Part shown: piece by piece, positions 21,067-32,983 of the stretch | Layout: each line of letters opens with the position of its first letter | How positions within the stretch are numbered: the stretch's first letter is position 1 | Made by a program: the position numbers and the translations under genes | Notes under the pieces: generated by a model | Told to the model about the DNA's origin: nothing | What the model saw: the letters and a program-made list of their open reading frames with translations, nothing else | Database searches by the model: none | Origin: Spongospora subterranea f. sp. subterranea | Taxonomy: Eukaryota > Endomyxa: Phytomyxea > Phytomyxea > Plasmodiophorida | DNA: 39,759 nucleotides | NCBI GenBank assembly: GCA_049724395.1 | Contig: JAUGWO010000314.1 | Coordinates: forward strand, 1-39,759 | Direction: 5' to 3'

Positions 21067-21493
21067 GATGGAGTGTACAATAGACAACACAGCACTGTAC
21101 ATTAAGGACACAGTGATGGAGTGTACAATAGACTACACAGCACTGTACATACAGGACACAATGATGGAGTGTACAATAGACTTCACAGCACTGTACATAC
21201 AGGACACAGTGATGAGTGTACAATAGAATACACAGCACTTTACATACAGGACACAGTGATGGAGTGTACAATAGACTACACAGCACTGTACATACAGGAC
21301 ACAGTGATGGAGTGTACAATAGACTACACAGCACTGTACATACAGGACACAGTAATGGAGTGTACAATAGACTACACAGCACTGTACATACAGGACACAA
21401 TGATGGAGTGTACAATAGACTTCACAGCACTGTACATACAGGACACAGTGATGAGTGTACAATAGACTACACAGCACTGTACATACAGGACAC
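21067..21493 (+). repeat. 48-base minisatellite, nine copies
   Basis: Nine head-to-tail copies of a unit of 48 bases, two of them three bases shorter, built on GTGTACAATAGACTACACAG and CACTGTACATACAGGACACA. Copies differ by only a few bases. Because 48 and 45 are multiples of three, the array stays open on both strands (plus reading MECTIDYTALYIQDTV repeated). I take this as a by-product of the repeat length, not as a gene. Confidence 0.95.
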
Positions 21494-21658
21494 ATGTCAT
21501 TGGTTGCCGTTGGGACGTCCCAAACCCAGATATGCCCATTCCTAATTTCTTGACAAACAACTGATGTTGATTGATTTTTATTCGGTTCAAAACAAATCAA
21601 GGTTCATGTTATGGAAATTACAGGGCAGGCGATTCCGCGATCGCACACGATCATCACG

Positions 21659-22110
21659 CTGACAAGCCGACAGGGAAGGAAATGGCTGAGCGGCTGGACC
21701 GCCGAAAACGTCATTTTAACAGCAATAAACTTTCAAGCTAAGGTTAACATTTATCGACAACCTTGCCGATTCTGCACACCAATAGATATTTGGATCCTTG
21801 TGAAAATGTATTGATGTTAATATGAAGTTTTCGGTGGTCCAGCAGCTCAGCCATTTCCTTCCCTGTCTGCTTGTCAGGACACTTTGACATGAGATGCCCT
21901 TTCTTGCCGCAATTGAGACAAATGATGGTCGGGGTTGTGAGCCTTTCCTTGATTCTGTTTTCCATTTGGCCCTCGTCTTTCCGCTTTCGCTTTCGGTCGG
22001 CACCCGCCTTCCGAATCGGGGCTTTCAGACTCTCGTCATCCAGCTCACTAGCCGCGAAAGCCTTCACTTCAGCAACGGTCTCCGCCTTGCTGACCAACGT
22101 CTTCACAAAG
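21659..22110 (-). mobile_element. Ty3/gypsy Gag fossil with a fold-back end
   Basis: On the minus strand (21744-22106) a Gag tail carries a CCHC knuckle (CLNCGKKGHLMSKC) close to that of gypsy fossil B. About 62 bases just after the knuckle (21817-21878) are repeated in inverted orientation at 21659-21719, making a fold-back with a loop of about 100 bases. It is a broken fragment only; no protease or RT follows. Confidence 0.75.
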
Positions 22111-22164
22111 TCACGCCAAGGCTGATGTTCCGAACCATTGTCTCCTCTTTCATCAACGCGCCTA

Positions 22165-22403
22165 GCTCCGGTGGTTGCAGAACCGCGACGGTTTACCCAA
22201 CGCGATTCTTGACCTCTTCAGGTTATGAAAAATCCCTTTTACTTGTTGGTAGATGTCTGTACCATACTGATAATAGTTGTGGTCACATACGAATAAACAC
22301 ATCTTTCTATGGGTTGTAGAAGTTTTCCGCTCGATGATGTCGTAGAGTAATCCTAGATTCATATTGGTATATAATGAAGAGACATCACAAGTTAAAGACC
22401 AAT
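22165..22403 (-). mobile_element. Penelope-like reverse transcriptase fragment, minus strand
   Basis: The minus-strand translation has CDVSSLYTNMNLGLLYDI, matching RT motif A of Penelope-like elements (DVxSLYTNI), then YYQYGTDIYQQVKGIFHN, matching their motif B region. The first 87 bases are shared in inverted orientation with 22554-22640. This is a fragment; no GIY-YIG endonuclease is seen. The family call rests on motif wording alone. Confidence 0.6.
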
Positions 22404-22440
22404 CGTAGGCGCTGCCAACTGGATTACGACTCCATTAAGC

Positions 22441-22689
22441 ATTCTTCTTGATGTTCTCCTCCTCGATTACCACTGCAACTACGTACTGAAGAATTCTTAG
22501 CAAGTCATCGATTCGATTGAAGGAATGGGTGTCAATCAGGATTCATTTCTAGTAACTTGTGATGTCTCTTCATTATATACCAATATGAATCTAGGATTAC
22601 TCCACGACATCATCGAGCGGAAAACTTCTACAACCCATAGAGCCAATCTAGCCTCCATTTTGAAAGCTCTGGAGATCCAACCCGTGTGA
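22441..22689 (+). mobile_element. Penelope-like reverse transcriptase fragment, plus strand
   Basis: The plus strand encodes VIDSIEGMGVNQDSFLVTC followed by DVSSLYTNMNLGLLHDI, the stretch before and including RT motif A. Bases 22554-22640 are the inverted twin of 22307-22393 with about one mismatch. After the shared part the two copies differ, so the pair reflects a recent inverted rearrangement. Confidence 0.6.
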
Positions 22690-25600
22690 TATCGTGGACG
22701 TGGTCAACGCTCATGTCTTCTTGGTATAACGTCGGACGTTTACCCTTCTGTGTACCACTCTATATGTTTTGTAGAATTGACCAATACACTGGTTTTTGAC
22801 TTAAATTACCCGCTCAGAGTGTAAATAAGTGCAATCATTGATCAATAACCATAGCAGAAGAAGCGGAGGATTTCGTTCGGCCGAACCCAACAGCCTGTAT
22901 GAAACATGGAATCATGCCAGGTTCTATTGATTACTGGCAACGATGGAAAGTCGTGTCGATCTGGACAGCACCTGAGGCGTGTTGTGGGCCCGAGTCGGCC
23001 ATCAAATTACGATTACGCCCATGATTCTGGGGCAGAGACTATTAAGGTGAACAAGGAGCGCTGGCTGAGATGCGGTTCGAATCGGAACATGAACACTGGG
23101 GTGCAATCTATCTATCGCGGTTCCATCGGCTATTTAATCATAATCTAGTAGAATACATCTCGGCTCCGCTCAAAGCTTTACGATTGATTTGCCATGGCCT
23201 CATTACTATCGTGAACGAGGCTATATACTTCTGCCGGCGTCCTGGCGATTTCACAACACTTTCCTCGTTCCCAACTTCACCGTTATTACGCTGATGACGT
23301 CCTAGTCCACCGGATCCCAATCCCATATTCCTACCCGATCAGTATTCCGGTCGTGTTGGATTGGAGAATGTACCAGAACCAGGTGAGGTATATGTTCGAT
23401 CGGGAAGGTCGTCCCCCATCTGACCGTTCCTGGGCCGATAATATCCCCATTGTTACAAGAGGCCATTAGGCAATTTCATGACCAATACCGAGACAAACCT
23501 GGTCTCGGGTTCAAACAGGGAAGATAGTGTCAGAACATACGACCTGGATTCGATCAATGACCTATCCCTAAGCCATTAAATATCGGATAAACAGTCGTTC
23601 GTGGCTCAGATCGAATAAAACAATTGTAATAAGTTTAACACATTCCCTGTTCAGCCTCAGCCTTCGCTCATTGTGTCACCTTATAGCCTCAGCTTTGACA
23701 CCGTCGTGGAGCAATATTACAAACAGCAGAAAACATTGGGTCTTCGAAATGTTTCGAGAAAACCAGTCTCCAGGATGTGGCCCATAGCTAAGGACGTGGC
23801 TGGTGATGTCTTCTGCCAAAGAAGGAACATTTCAGGTAGGAGACGACGATTGATGCAACCTCTTAGAGATGCGATTCAAACAGTGGAGTGCCATGATCAC
23901 ACTCGAACCAGGATCAAACAGGTTCAGACCAATGATGGTCATGGTCGACAAATTACACGGTTCTACACCTGACCAAGCGAAAACGACATACTATATCGTG
24001 TCTGAGGAGGAAGTTTACCATTAGGGCTGTTCATAGCAAAGAGCTTCACTCCAATGTAATGTGTCTAGTCGCTCTTGTACGACCAATAATGGATCAACAC
24101 AGAAAACAGACTTCAATAGTAAAATCGAGTTCTGGACCGGCGCGTGTTGAAATATTACTGTCAAAAGGAGTTCTCGAAAAACACTGTGGCAGTGCGACAT
24201 TGATAGAGATGTTGGTCGGCAAACGTCATTCCAGCAATGAAAGCGATGTGGCCGACAAGGACGCCCGACATGAATCATGCAAGTTCAAGCGGGATAACAC
24301 GCCAGGCCACAAGCAGATATCGACAGCGAACGGATTGTCAATCGCTGTCCACATTGGTGGCGTCGTCACATTTCCCGGTTATGCCAGGGAGTAATACAGT
24401 CCCGACCTTCATGTACTGGATCTCAATTTCTTAAACTCCATTCAAGCGCTGAGTGGGAACTTATTTGTGGCCGATCCTGATAATTCGCATGATATCGCAT
24501 GCGACGTCTCAGTTTGTGATTGAGACAAACGCGACGCTCTCAATCTGCATTGGTCAAATCATGACATTGATTCGGTTGGCCACAATGGCGATCGTCATGA
24601 ATACCGTATATAACTCATGTTAGAGATGGTCTTTATCGATCGGGGACAGGGGCGGGGCCATCTAAATCTCCAGATCAGCGAATCGGCCCCGATTCCCAAC
24701 TACAATTACTCATCGATTCCAAAGCTCAAAGAGTCGCTGTCCTTGCTAATGTGGTTGACGGGGAGTGATGAGGACCTGGTGCTGGAAATGACATGTTCAA
24801 TCGTTCAACGAACGGAATGCCCAATCTGATCGATAGCTGGTTGTGCTTGTTGTTGGATGGAGAAGATCACGATTAAGGTGACTGGCCCTTGTTCCCAATC
24901 GGGCAACTATGGCCAAGAACATGGCGGTGGCTGAACGATGGCGCGATTGCGTCGAAGAATCATGTCGTTCAGCCTAATGAAGTAGGAAGGCTGAGGTGAT
25001 TAGGGTCGTTCGTCGTCAATCTTAAACCTAAAACACGACAACCACAGTCCGGTCCTGGGCCATAGTAAGAACCCCCAACACCATCGTCTGGCAACAACAC
25101 GTAAGTCGTGATCGATTGGCACAGACCTGATACATTTGGGAAGTGGCACCAGTTGGGGATATTGCTGAAGACCACTATCGACAGTATTCTCATCTCAGAT
25201 ATAGCCTGTCCCTATTGAGTCACATTTCCGATCATGGTCATTGTGGCCAGGACAAAATAAGAGATCTTCAAACTGGAGGGTTCGGAATAAATGGTGGAGG
25301 AAGAAGGTGATCTAATGTTGATGGGGATATTGGCGATATGGTAAATCAGTATTCGTAAATTACAAATGTCACTTTGAACATTGTCACAGCAATGGAACGG
25401 CCAAGCGAGTCCGAGTTGTCTTCGCTCTTACAGCGAATGACAAAGATGGACAACCCGTTCAAGATCCCGATCGCCTTGGCATTGCATGTGCAAACATTTG
25501 ACTTGATATCACCATCAGCGACTGTTTGTTCCTGTTTTTGCCTTCTGTTTCAGACGAACCAATGGTGGATGTTGAGGGCGGTTTCCTCGCTGGCTGGTCT

Positions 25601-27276
25601 CGTTCGCGTGCTCATCAACATTGTTGATGTCAGATAAAGCGGATCCAGTTGGCACATGTTCCTACGCCCTGCTTTAGTATGACACCTGTAATACCCTGTT
25701 CAACACACACCGACCCAACGCGAGTTGTCATGTTCCGTCTGGTCGGACAGGGGCACCTCAGTCGTCGTCTGTCATAAATTGACTCAACGACGGATCAATG
25801 ATTCCAAACCTTGGCCGGGATCATAACGATTCTCCCAAATACTGAGCGATTTGATTTGATCCCGACGAAAGAACAGGGTTAAAAAAATTGAGCCGAAAAT
25901 AATCCAATCTGACATGTGTTCATGTGGAACAACAGGCGAATCATTCATTGACAGGATTATCGTCACCCAATATGGATTTCAATTGTCCCAAGATGGTGAG
26001 GCTCTTGCCCGGTCAGCGCGTCTGGCAGTGCTTTGCTGTTTCGTCGTCAAATGACTCAAACACTTCCAATGAGAGACGAAGTGGACAAGTTTCTCAATGT
26101 CTACGATAATGAGGACGTTGATCTGATCCGTATTTGTTCCTAGCAATGAAGACTGGATATGAGATCAACGTCCTCATTTTCGTACACATTGAGCGACTTG
26201 TCGACTTCGAAATCAGGGCGACAGTATTCAGATCACAACACGTCATTGTCACCAAACATGTTTTACATCAGTCCATGTGTGTCCGACCATGGTGAAAAAT
26301 CGGATTTGAGCCTGGCAAAGAGCGACATAATACATCCACGACCGCCCTGTCCTCAGTGATTCACTATCAGATCTTCAAGTTCAAGACGATGTCCCCAGAA
26401 ATCGTGTTAGAAGCGATACCGGCGGAATCATGAAAGAGCATCAGATCAACCGCCAAACAAAAATTCGTGAATTCATCGCTATTATTGACGCGATATCACA
26501 TGCCCTTAATCATGATTCCAACAGGGTTTTATCAACGACGCCTCCTGTCATGATGTCCTCGACAACCTGCACCGATCTGAGCCAGAACGGACGTCTCGGC
26601 GGAAGGACCCGGTGCCTAATATTTCTGGGTCGACAGCGCCTCGTGAAAGCTGCTTTATCTCCCTGGAAATGGCCCTTTAAACATTGCATCAACGGTCGCA
26701 ACGTCTGCGATACGAATATGGGAAAGGCGTTGGATTAGGTGTTTCTGTGAACAAGTTGACATTGTTGTCGTGTGTCATCATCATAAAACTTGAGCTTATC
26801 AGCGTTTTTCAGGTGGTTTAATAGCGAACGGTCAATGTCGAAGTCGCCAAACCCTTACTGTCGATGCTTTGTTGGCGCCATCTCGCCTGTAAACCACAAT
26901 CGGTCTCGTTGGTGTTAGGGCAATGGTCTCAATCACTACCTTTCTTCCATCCCCTATACCATAATACACCAATGACATCACAATGTCATTGCGATGAGAA
27001 CAAGATATTGGGGATTGCAGGAGATGTGGCAGTTCACGATTGCCCGATCATATAATAGCGCTCTCCATCTTGTTATCTGGATTCAATAACCGCAATAAAC
27101 CGCTGTGAAACACTCTCATCTCTTTTATGTCGATCATCGCCAACTTCCTCAGGTCCAACAATTTCTTGACGCATAAGACTGCCTCGTCCATGATCAACAA
27201 TAATTCCTGACAACTCCCGAGACATGTTAACGTGGGTGCTATGTGAGTGAGTGAGTGAGAGATATGTTGGAAGAGA
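22690..27276. other. 4.6 kb without an intact gene
   Basis: No open frame exceeds about 110 codons. Several short plus-strand stretches still look protein-like, for example near 23060-23230 (FESEHEHWGAIYLSRFHRLF, then FTIDLPWPHYYRERGYILL in another frame), 23340-23400 (GRVGLENVPEPGEVYVRSGR) and 25160-25200. They change frame often and match no family I know. The base composition resembles the host genes at 27-31 kb rather than the LTR elements. Old pseudogenes or a decayed insertion are both possible. Confidence 0.4.
26109..26177. repeat. Perfect 16-base inverted repeat (hairpin)
   Basis: ATGAGGACGTTGATCT at 26109-26124 is exactly complementary to AGATCAACGTCCTCAT at 26162-26177, with a 37-base loop. 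It lies inside the gene-free tract. Confidence 0.9.
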
Positions 27277-27369
27277 GTGGCGATGGGAGACCGTGACGGA
27301 GTCCGTGACGGTGTTGGTTGGCCATCAATCCTGGTCGTGTCTGAGGAATCCCTTCCCCCTCTGATAATA

Positions 27370-28831
27370 ATGGGGACTAGTCGTCTGTTTATAGGGGGTC
27401 TCCCTGATCATATCACATCTGACTGGATTGTTAACAGATTTGGCGCTATTGATGTCCATTTATCGAATAGATCTAATGAATCATCAATATCATCACATCA
27501 TCTTACACATCAAACATCATTATTCGCATTCGCTCAAGTCCCAACAGATCGGGTACCGTTTCTCATCAAGAAATTCAACAAATCTAAATTCAAAGGGCGT
27601 TTATTACGAGTTGAAGTGGCGTCGGGTGATTATAAGAGTGGTTTTAGTGTTGATAATGGTGATGGCGATAATGACGATGGGAATACAGGGTCGAAACAGG
27701 TCAATTCTCTAACCCCTTATACCGCTCATCCTGTCGCCATCTCCAAACCCATAACAGGTTCAGATAATAATATTCCTGGTGTTATTCGAATACGGGTTGG
27801 CAGGAAAAGGGCTCGTCATGAATATGGTCAGGATACGACTAATAGCAAACGGATCGTGTTCGATAATAGTGATGATGATGGTGATGATCGGGGGAAATCA
27901 AATGAGGTTATAACGCCGTCAGCAACAGATGATGACGATCGGAGGAATGAAGATGAGGTTATAACGCCGTCAGCAACCGATGATGATGATGGTGATGATG
28001 ACGATGACGATTATGATGGTGATGATAATCCCCCTATATCCGATCAATCACCACCACGATCATTATTCCCGACATCACAACCGGTTTCCCAGATATTCAC
28101 ATGGGGTTCATCATCCTCAACCGCTCCTAACCCGTCTTTACAGGCCGATAACGGATCACCGCTATTGCCATCGTCATTCCTTATCGCTCGATCGTCATCG
28201 CCACATATTCCCCGATCGCCATCCTCAATCGCTGAACCCGTTCTCCCCCAATCGTCCCCGGTCCCCGTCTCTGTTCCATCACCACAACCCGATCCGTTAT
28301 TCCCATCCCGTTCATGTCCCGATCCCATATCCAGCAACACCCGACGTCTGAACGCGATCAGATCCCGTCAAGATCTCCTATCACGTCCTAAACCGATAAC
28401 ACCTTCTGGTACCAAGATCAGATTCACTGATGGCGATCACGATGATCATCAATTGGCGACGACAATGGGCGACACCACTCCCTCTGTCGAGGGCAATATC
28501 GCTGTGGATCTGTCGTCGACCTGGACCTTCATTATGGGGTTCATCTCCATCATCATCATCGCTCTTTAGAACCGCCCTCATCTCCTCTGATCCCGATCCC
28601 CAATCTTCGCCATCTCCTCGTGATATCTCACATAATCTATCGTTATTGCCAATATCCAGATCGTCAATTATCGATCGCCTCGCTCAACGCTGTGCGATAT
28701 CGCGAATATCCTATGTGTTCAGACGATCTTTGTCGAAAGATGAACTGGTTAAGACGTCTCGTGAAAATCGGCGGAAAAGGGTTCATAGCTATAAACGGCA
28801 TATGAAAGAGCAGAAGGCGATATCCGCTTGA
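27370..28831 (+). CDS. NOL8/Nop8-like nucleolar RNA-binding protein
   Basis: I choose the ATG at 27370 because the RRM starts at once (MGTSRLFIGGLPDHITSDWI); 31 codons upstream are also open from 27277. The RRM (residues about 5-90) has RNP2 RLFIGGLP, an RNP1-like LFAFAQV, and GRLLRVEVASGDY. NOL8/Nop8 proteins place one RRM at the N-terminus and act in 60S ribosome assembly in the nucleolus. An acidic, serine and proline-rich middle follows, with a duplicated VITPSATDDDD. The C-terminal part (about 28571-28831, SLSKDELVKTSRENRRKRV, then KRHMKEQKA) resembles the basic NOL8 tail but lies in another frame than the RRM. A short intron ending at TTTAG (28569) or a one-base sequence error near 28510-28569 could link them. 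The family call is moderately sure; the junction is not. Confidence 0.65.
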
Positions 28832-28910
28832 TCCTATAACGGTTATCATTATCATTATATTTATTCAACAAATCACGATCAAATAAATCCATCACAGATT
28901 ATATAATAAA

Positions 28911-28990
28911 CCCATAATCCCCTGTCGTCATCTCCCGACCCATAATCCCCTGTCGTCATCTCTCGACCCATAATCCCCTGTCGTCATCTC
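28911..28990 (+). repeat. 28-base tandem repeat, three copies
   Basis: Units start at 28911, 28939 and 28967, each beginning CCCATAATCCCCTGTCGTCA. They differ at one base and lie between the NOL8-like gene and the kinesin, in the likely kinesin promoter. Confidence 0.95.
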
Positions 28991-29191
28991 GTGTTGTGAT
29001 CAGGTCCCGTCCTCATATATGGAATACAATCGTGACGAAGACCATGGGACAGAAGATGGTGTTGTATCACAGACCGTTATCGATGTGATGATCAAGTTCG
29101 TGTACCCAACCCAACCACCGACCCCACCACCCAATCATCAGATCCCTCTCAATTACTCCCACGTGTTTATCGCCATTCCCAACCCCATTAC

Positions 29192-31354
29192 ATGCCATCG
29201 TCATCGTCATCATCGCCATCCCCTCGCCGCCACTCCCCATCATCATCATCAACAACATCATCACCGCCCATCGTCACAGCCCAATCCCAACACAACTTCC
29301 GTGTCGTTATTCGTATTCGCCCATCGTTGACATCGTCAAACAGTCGCGATGTTGTTGAACTGATCGATAATCAGACGATATCGATATACGAATATAACGA
29401 ATGGATTCCATTGGACCTATCGCCATCATCCAAATACCGCTTCACATTCGACCACATATTCGCTGACGATTCCAGTCAATCTGATATCTATAGTCGTGCC
29501 GGATATGATGCGGTTCAATCAACGTTAGATGGATATAACTCATCGATAATCGCATATGGACAGACAGGAGCGGGGAAGACCTACACGATGCAGGGCGTGT
29601 TCCAATCGGATATGGATCAGGATCGGGGGGATCATCCCCAGAGCGGTTCAACAGATATTCTCAGGGTGTGATCGGGCCCGTCCACACGATCATCATCAAC
29701 AGGATCACGATCGTCAACCGCTCATTCACATCACATATCTCCAGATATATAACGAGCTGATCTCGGATCTGCTGTCGACAACACCAATGGCGCCGCTCTC
29801 AATACGGGAAGATAAGGCCAAAGGGGTGTTCGTTGAGGGTCTATCGTCGTGGCGTGTTCATCGTGCTGAAGAGATCTACGACCTGATCAGGAAAGGTGCT
29901 AAATCAAGGGCCACCGCATCCACCAGAACCAACGCCATATCATCGCGATCACACGCCGTCTTTACGATTAGTGTTGAACGGCGATCAGGATCAGAAGAAG
30001 GGTCTCGTATTGGTCGGTCGATCACCGATCTCATCTACCGATAACGATATCTGATCGGCGATATAATCTATTGATCAGTTGGGAAACTGAACCTGGTCGA
30101 TCTGGCCGGATCTGAGCGATTAGGAGTATCGGGGTCAACTGGTCAACGATTGCAGGAATCGAAGAAGATCAATCAATCGTTATCGGCATTGGGGAATGTG
30201 ATCTCGGCCCTAACCAGCAATAGGTTGAGACGTCATATTCCATATCGGGTAAATCCATCGTCATTATTCAACACGATCGTAATTGAGTTATTGAACACCA
30301 CCGCCCCCGCCGGGTTTTTCATATAGAACTCAAAGCTGACACGATTATTGGCCGATTCATTGGGCGGTAATTGCCGAACCATTATGATCACCTGTATATC
30401 GCCATCGGCCGATTCATTCAATGAATCGCTATCGACACTTCACTTCGCCAATCGCGCCAAGAATATCAGGAATGAGGCGCATATCAATGAGGACATCTCG
30501 TCAATATCAGCTCAGGCGTTGATCCGGCGATATGAGATTGAGCTACAGAAGCTGAGGGAGGCGGTGTCGGCTAATCAGGTCGATCGATCATTGATGGCAG
30601 AGATGGAGTACAGGACAAGCGCGGCGGAAAGGGAGAAACAGGTCGCCATTGAATCCCTGCAGAGAATGGGGAGAGATTTGGAGGAAGAGAAGAGGGAGAT
30701 GGACGATCGGGTCGGGGAACGGCGCCAGATGGGGGAGATGATGAATGGGATAAAGAGACGGGAAAGGGATCCGATCAGGTCGGACGATATCAGACACTGT
30801 TGGCCAAACAGAGGGACATCATGATCCAGTTGACCAATCGCCTCAATGATCGGGACACAACTGTATGGAGAAGTCTATCGCCATCATCATCAAGGATATA
30901 TCGCCATCGTTAACCCTTATCGCCCACAGATATTACATCTGCAATCGGAACTGGATCGGGCGGATCGGGAACCGGTTATCGCCATGAAACAGGGAGATGA
31001 TCAGGACACAGACCGGTTGAGGAAGCGGAATCACGAGCTGGAAAGGAAAATCGAGGAGATGGGACATATTGATCATTTGATGAAGGTGAGTCGATAACGG
31101 GATCGGGGGATCAGGTGATCTGATCATGATCACGACGATAACGACAGGAACGGAACGCGTTAAAGGTGATATTAGAGAGTAAGGTGACGTATCTTCTGGA
31201 TCAGATTGAGATTGGAATTGGACAAGAGAGTGTTGTGATATCCGATAGAACACGTCGTCAAGTATTGCTCCTAAACCGATTGGTTCATGCCGCTGTTAGG
31301 GCCATGAATCACACACAACACCCGTCAACCAATGATCCACAGATCACCCACTAA
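29192..31354 (+). CDS. Kinesin motor protein, N-terminal motor, five exons
   Basis: Exons 29192-30012, 30079-30248, 30327-30862, 30930-31085 and 31148-31354, about 628 residues. A serine-rich start is followed by a complete motor: [11 protein letters not shown] (36-46), P-loop GQTGAGKT (123-130), [13 protein letters not shown], switch [14 protein letters not shown], switch [12 protein letters not shown], then [32 protein letters not shown] and the neck [13 protein letters not shown]. Coiled coil follows ([16 protein letters not shown] and later exons). The motor moves on microtubules using ATP; the subfamily is not clear to me. Two frame changes are needed inside exons, near 29620 in a run of six G and near 30765 close to AAAGGG. 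All GT-AG junctions keep phase. Base-run errors in the assembly are likely; decay of the gene is the alternative. Confidence 0.88.
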
Positions 31355-32150
31355 TATAGAGTATATCACGATCAAGGAGATGTAGTATATTGGGAGTGAC
31401 GATATTGGGTCATTGATTGATATCCATTGCCGGATATGTTCTCACACCGCCGTATTTCCCATTGCGCGTCGGGGAATAGGTTTCTGGTGGAAACCCCCAG
31501 TTTTGATGGGTTTCGAACTCTCCAGGGAATTGTTAACTGATCTTTTCGGGTTAGATGATTGAGAACGGAGCATAAGATCGGATCAATATCCCGATTATTA
31601 CCACATCAGACCTGTTATCGATATGTGATGGGGCCAGGCGCCTTCAACGGGTATTATTGTGTAATAACAGTTGATGTTGGGTTTATCTGTCTCAGCGGGG
31701 GTGTAAACAGCAATAATGAACCTCACCCTTATCAGTTGAGCGACTTTAACCCAATAATAACCATCGCCGTTCGTCAACTGATCGGAATCTGTTCAATATT
31801 CTCCTCTAACAACCATCATAGCAATGAATTTTATTCAGTATTACAACCGGATTCAATCTGGATCTTGGGAGTTTATAATGATTGTACTGGTCTCTAAATA
31901 GCTGTTCAAAGAGCAATTAACACGATCATTCACTGATATTTCGATGTTGTCGTTGATAAGAACTTGTCTGGAACCAGAGACGGTCCTTGGATTGACAGAG
32001 CGGCCGCTGTAGGCTGATCAGGAGCCATCACAATCTCGTTCATCAATCGGTTGGATCGTGGGTCTGTGCTCAATATCTCTAATACTGTAAATGTCAAAAG
32101 CAGTAACTGCTTTAAATTTGATAAAATAATTGACTAGTTTTACAAGTCGT
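31355..32150. other. Intergenic, one unclassified frame
   Basis: A 112-codon plus-strand frame at 31559-31897 contains hydrophobic segments (YYCVITVDVGFICLSGG, FNPIITIAVRQLIGICSIF) but no motif I know. It might be an exon of an unseen gene. Nothing else is recognised. Confidence 0.3.
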
Positions 32151-32690
32151 TTATGACAGAATCAGGGAAAGTTCTGTGTACACGTTTATTTTAATGGCGT
32201 ACTCAATCTGTCTTTGATTGAGGAATACGCCGTTCTTCTCCCGGATATGCGTCCATGTACACCTGAATGATTTCCTAGCGAAACGCATCATCGTCGCTAT
32301 ACTAATGTCTTTTTCAAAGCAATTAAAATGACCCTTTCGAGATCCTTGAATGAATATGTGCAATGCTTTCGGTATACATTATTGTAGCACCAAAACATTT
32401 CAATCCAATTAAACTCCGGGTGGAACTTGGGATAGAAAATGATCAGACCTGATGACCGAGATACTGTTTCTTCCAACCATTCTTGATGGGCGACGAAATC
32501 AGGTTGCATTGACAAAAGCAAGAGGGCGTTTTTGAGACTTATCCCAGCATTCGGCCAGAGACCTCTTTCTGTAAGGATTGGGCGAATGCCTTTCTGAACA
32601 ACGCCTTTGACATCAGAACTGTTATCGAGAAACTGCCTTCGCTGCGATAAACGCAGCCTTGCTCTGATCCAAAGAGCATCTTGCTAGTCT
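32151..32690 (-). mobile_element. DNA transposon remnant, C-terminal half of a DDE transposase
   Basis: The minus strand encodes, in order, KGIRPILTERGLWP, then LLSMQPDFVAHQEWLEETVS, FYPKFHPEFNWIEMFW (the block around the last catalytic acidic residue, here the E of NWIEM), CTYSFKDLERV, and in a different frame SIATMMRFARKSFR ending in a basic tail. This order is that of fungal DDE-superfamily transposases. The copy is truncated at the N-terminal side and carries at least one frame change near 32330. No terminal inverted repeats were recognised. Confidence 0.75.
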
Positions 32691-32983
32691 CCATAGATGA
32701 TCTCATTTTTTATTTCAAATTGGTTTTGATCGCTTGTAAATATCTTAGAACACACATGTAATGCAAATTCTCAACCTTAGTTAATTTGTTGCATTTTTCG
32801 ACAGTTTGAGGATTTTTTGATGAAACCATTCTTGTTAACAGTGCAATGGATTCGTCGATACAATCAATTTACTTTTCGATGGCTTTTTCATGATCGTCAG
32901 TTTGCTCGTGATCTGATACACTACACACCGCTTTAGACAGCGCAAGTCACTCATCGATATGATGACGATCGAAATCGAGTGTT

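Noticed and set aside
21067-21493. Long open frames on both strands made of a 16-residue repeat
   Set aside because: They follow from a repeat period divisible by three. There is no start context, domain or splice support.
23290-23310. YYADDVLV on the plus strand, like the catalytic block of a reverse transcriptase
   Set aside because: Flanking sequence shows no other RT motif and the frame is short, so it is probably chance.
31520-31545. Box B-like GGTTTCGAACTCTCC
   Set aside because: No box A at tRNA spacing upstream and no cloverleaf.
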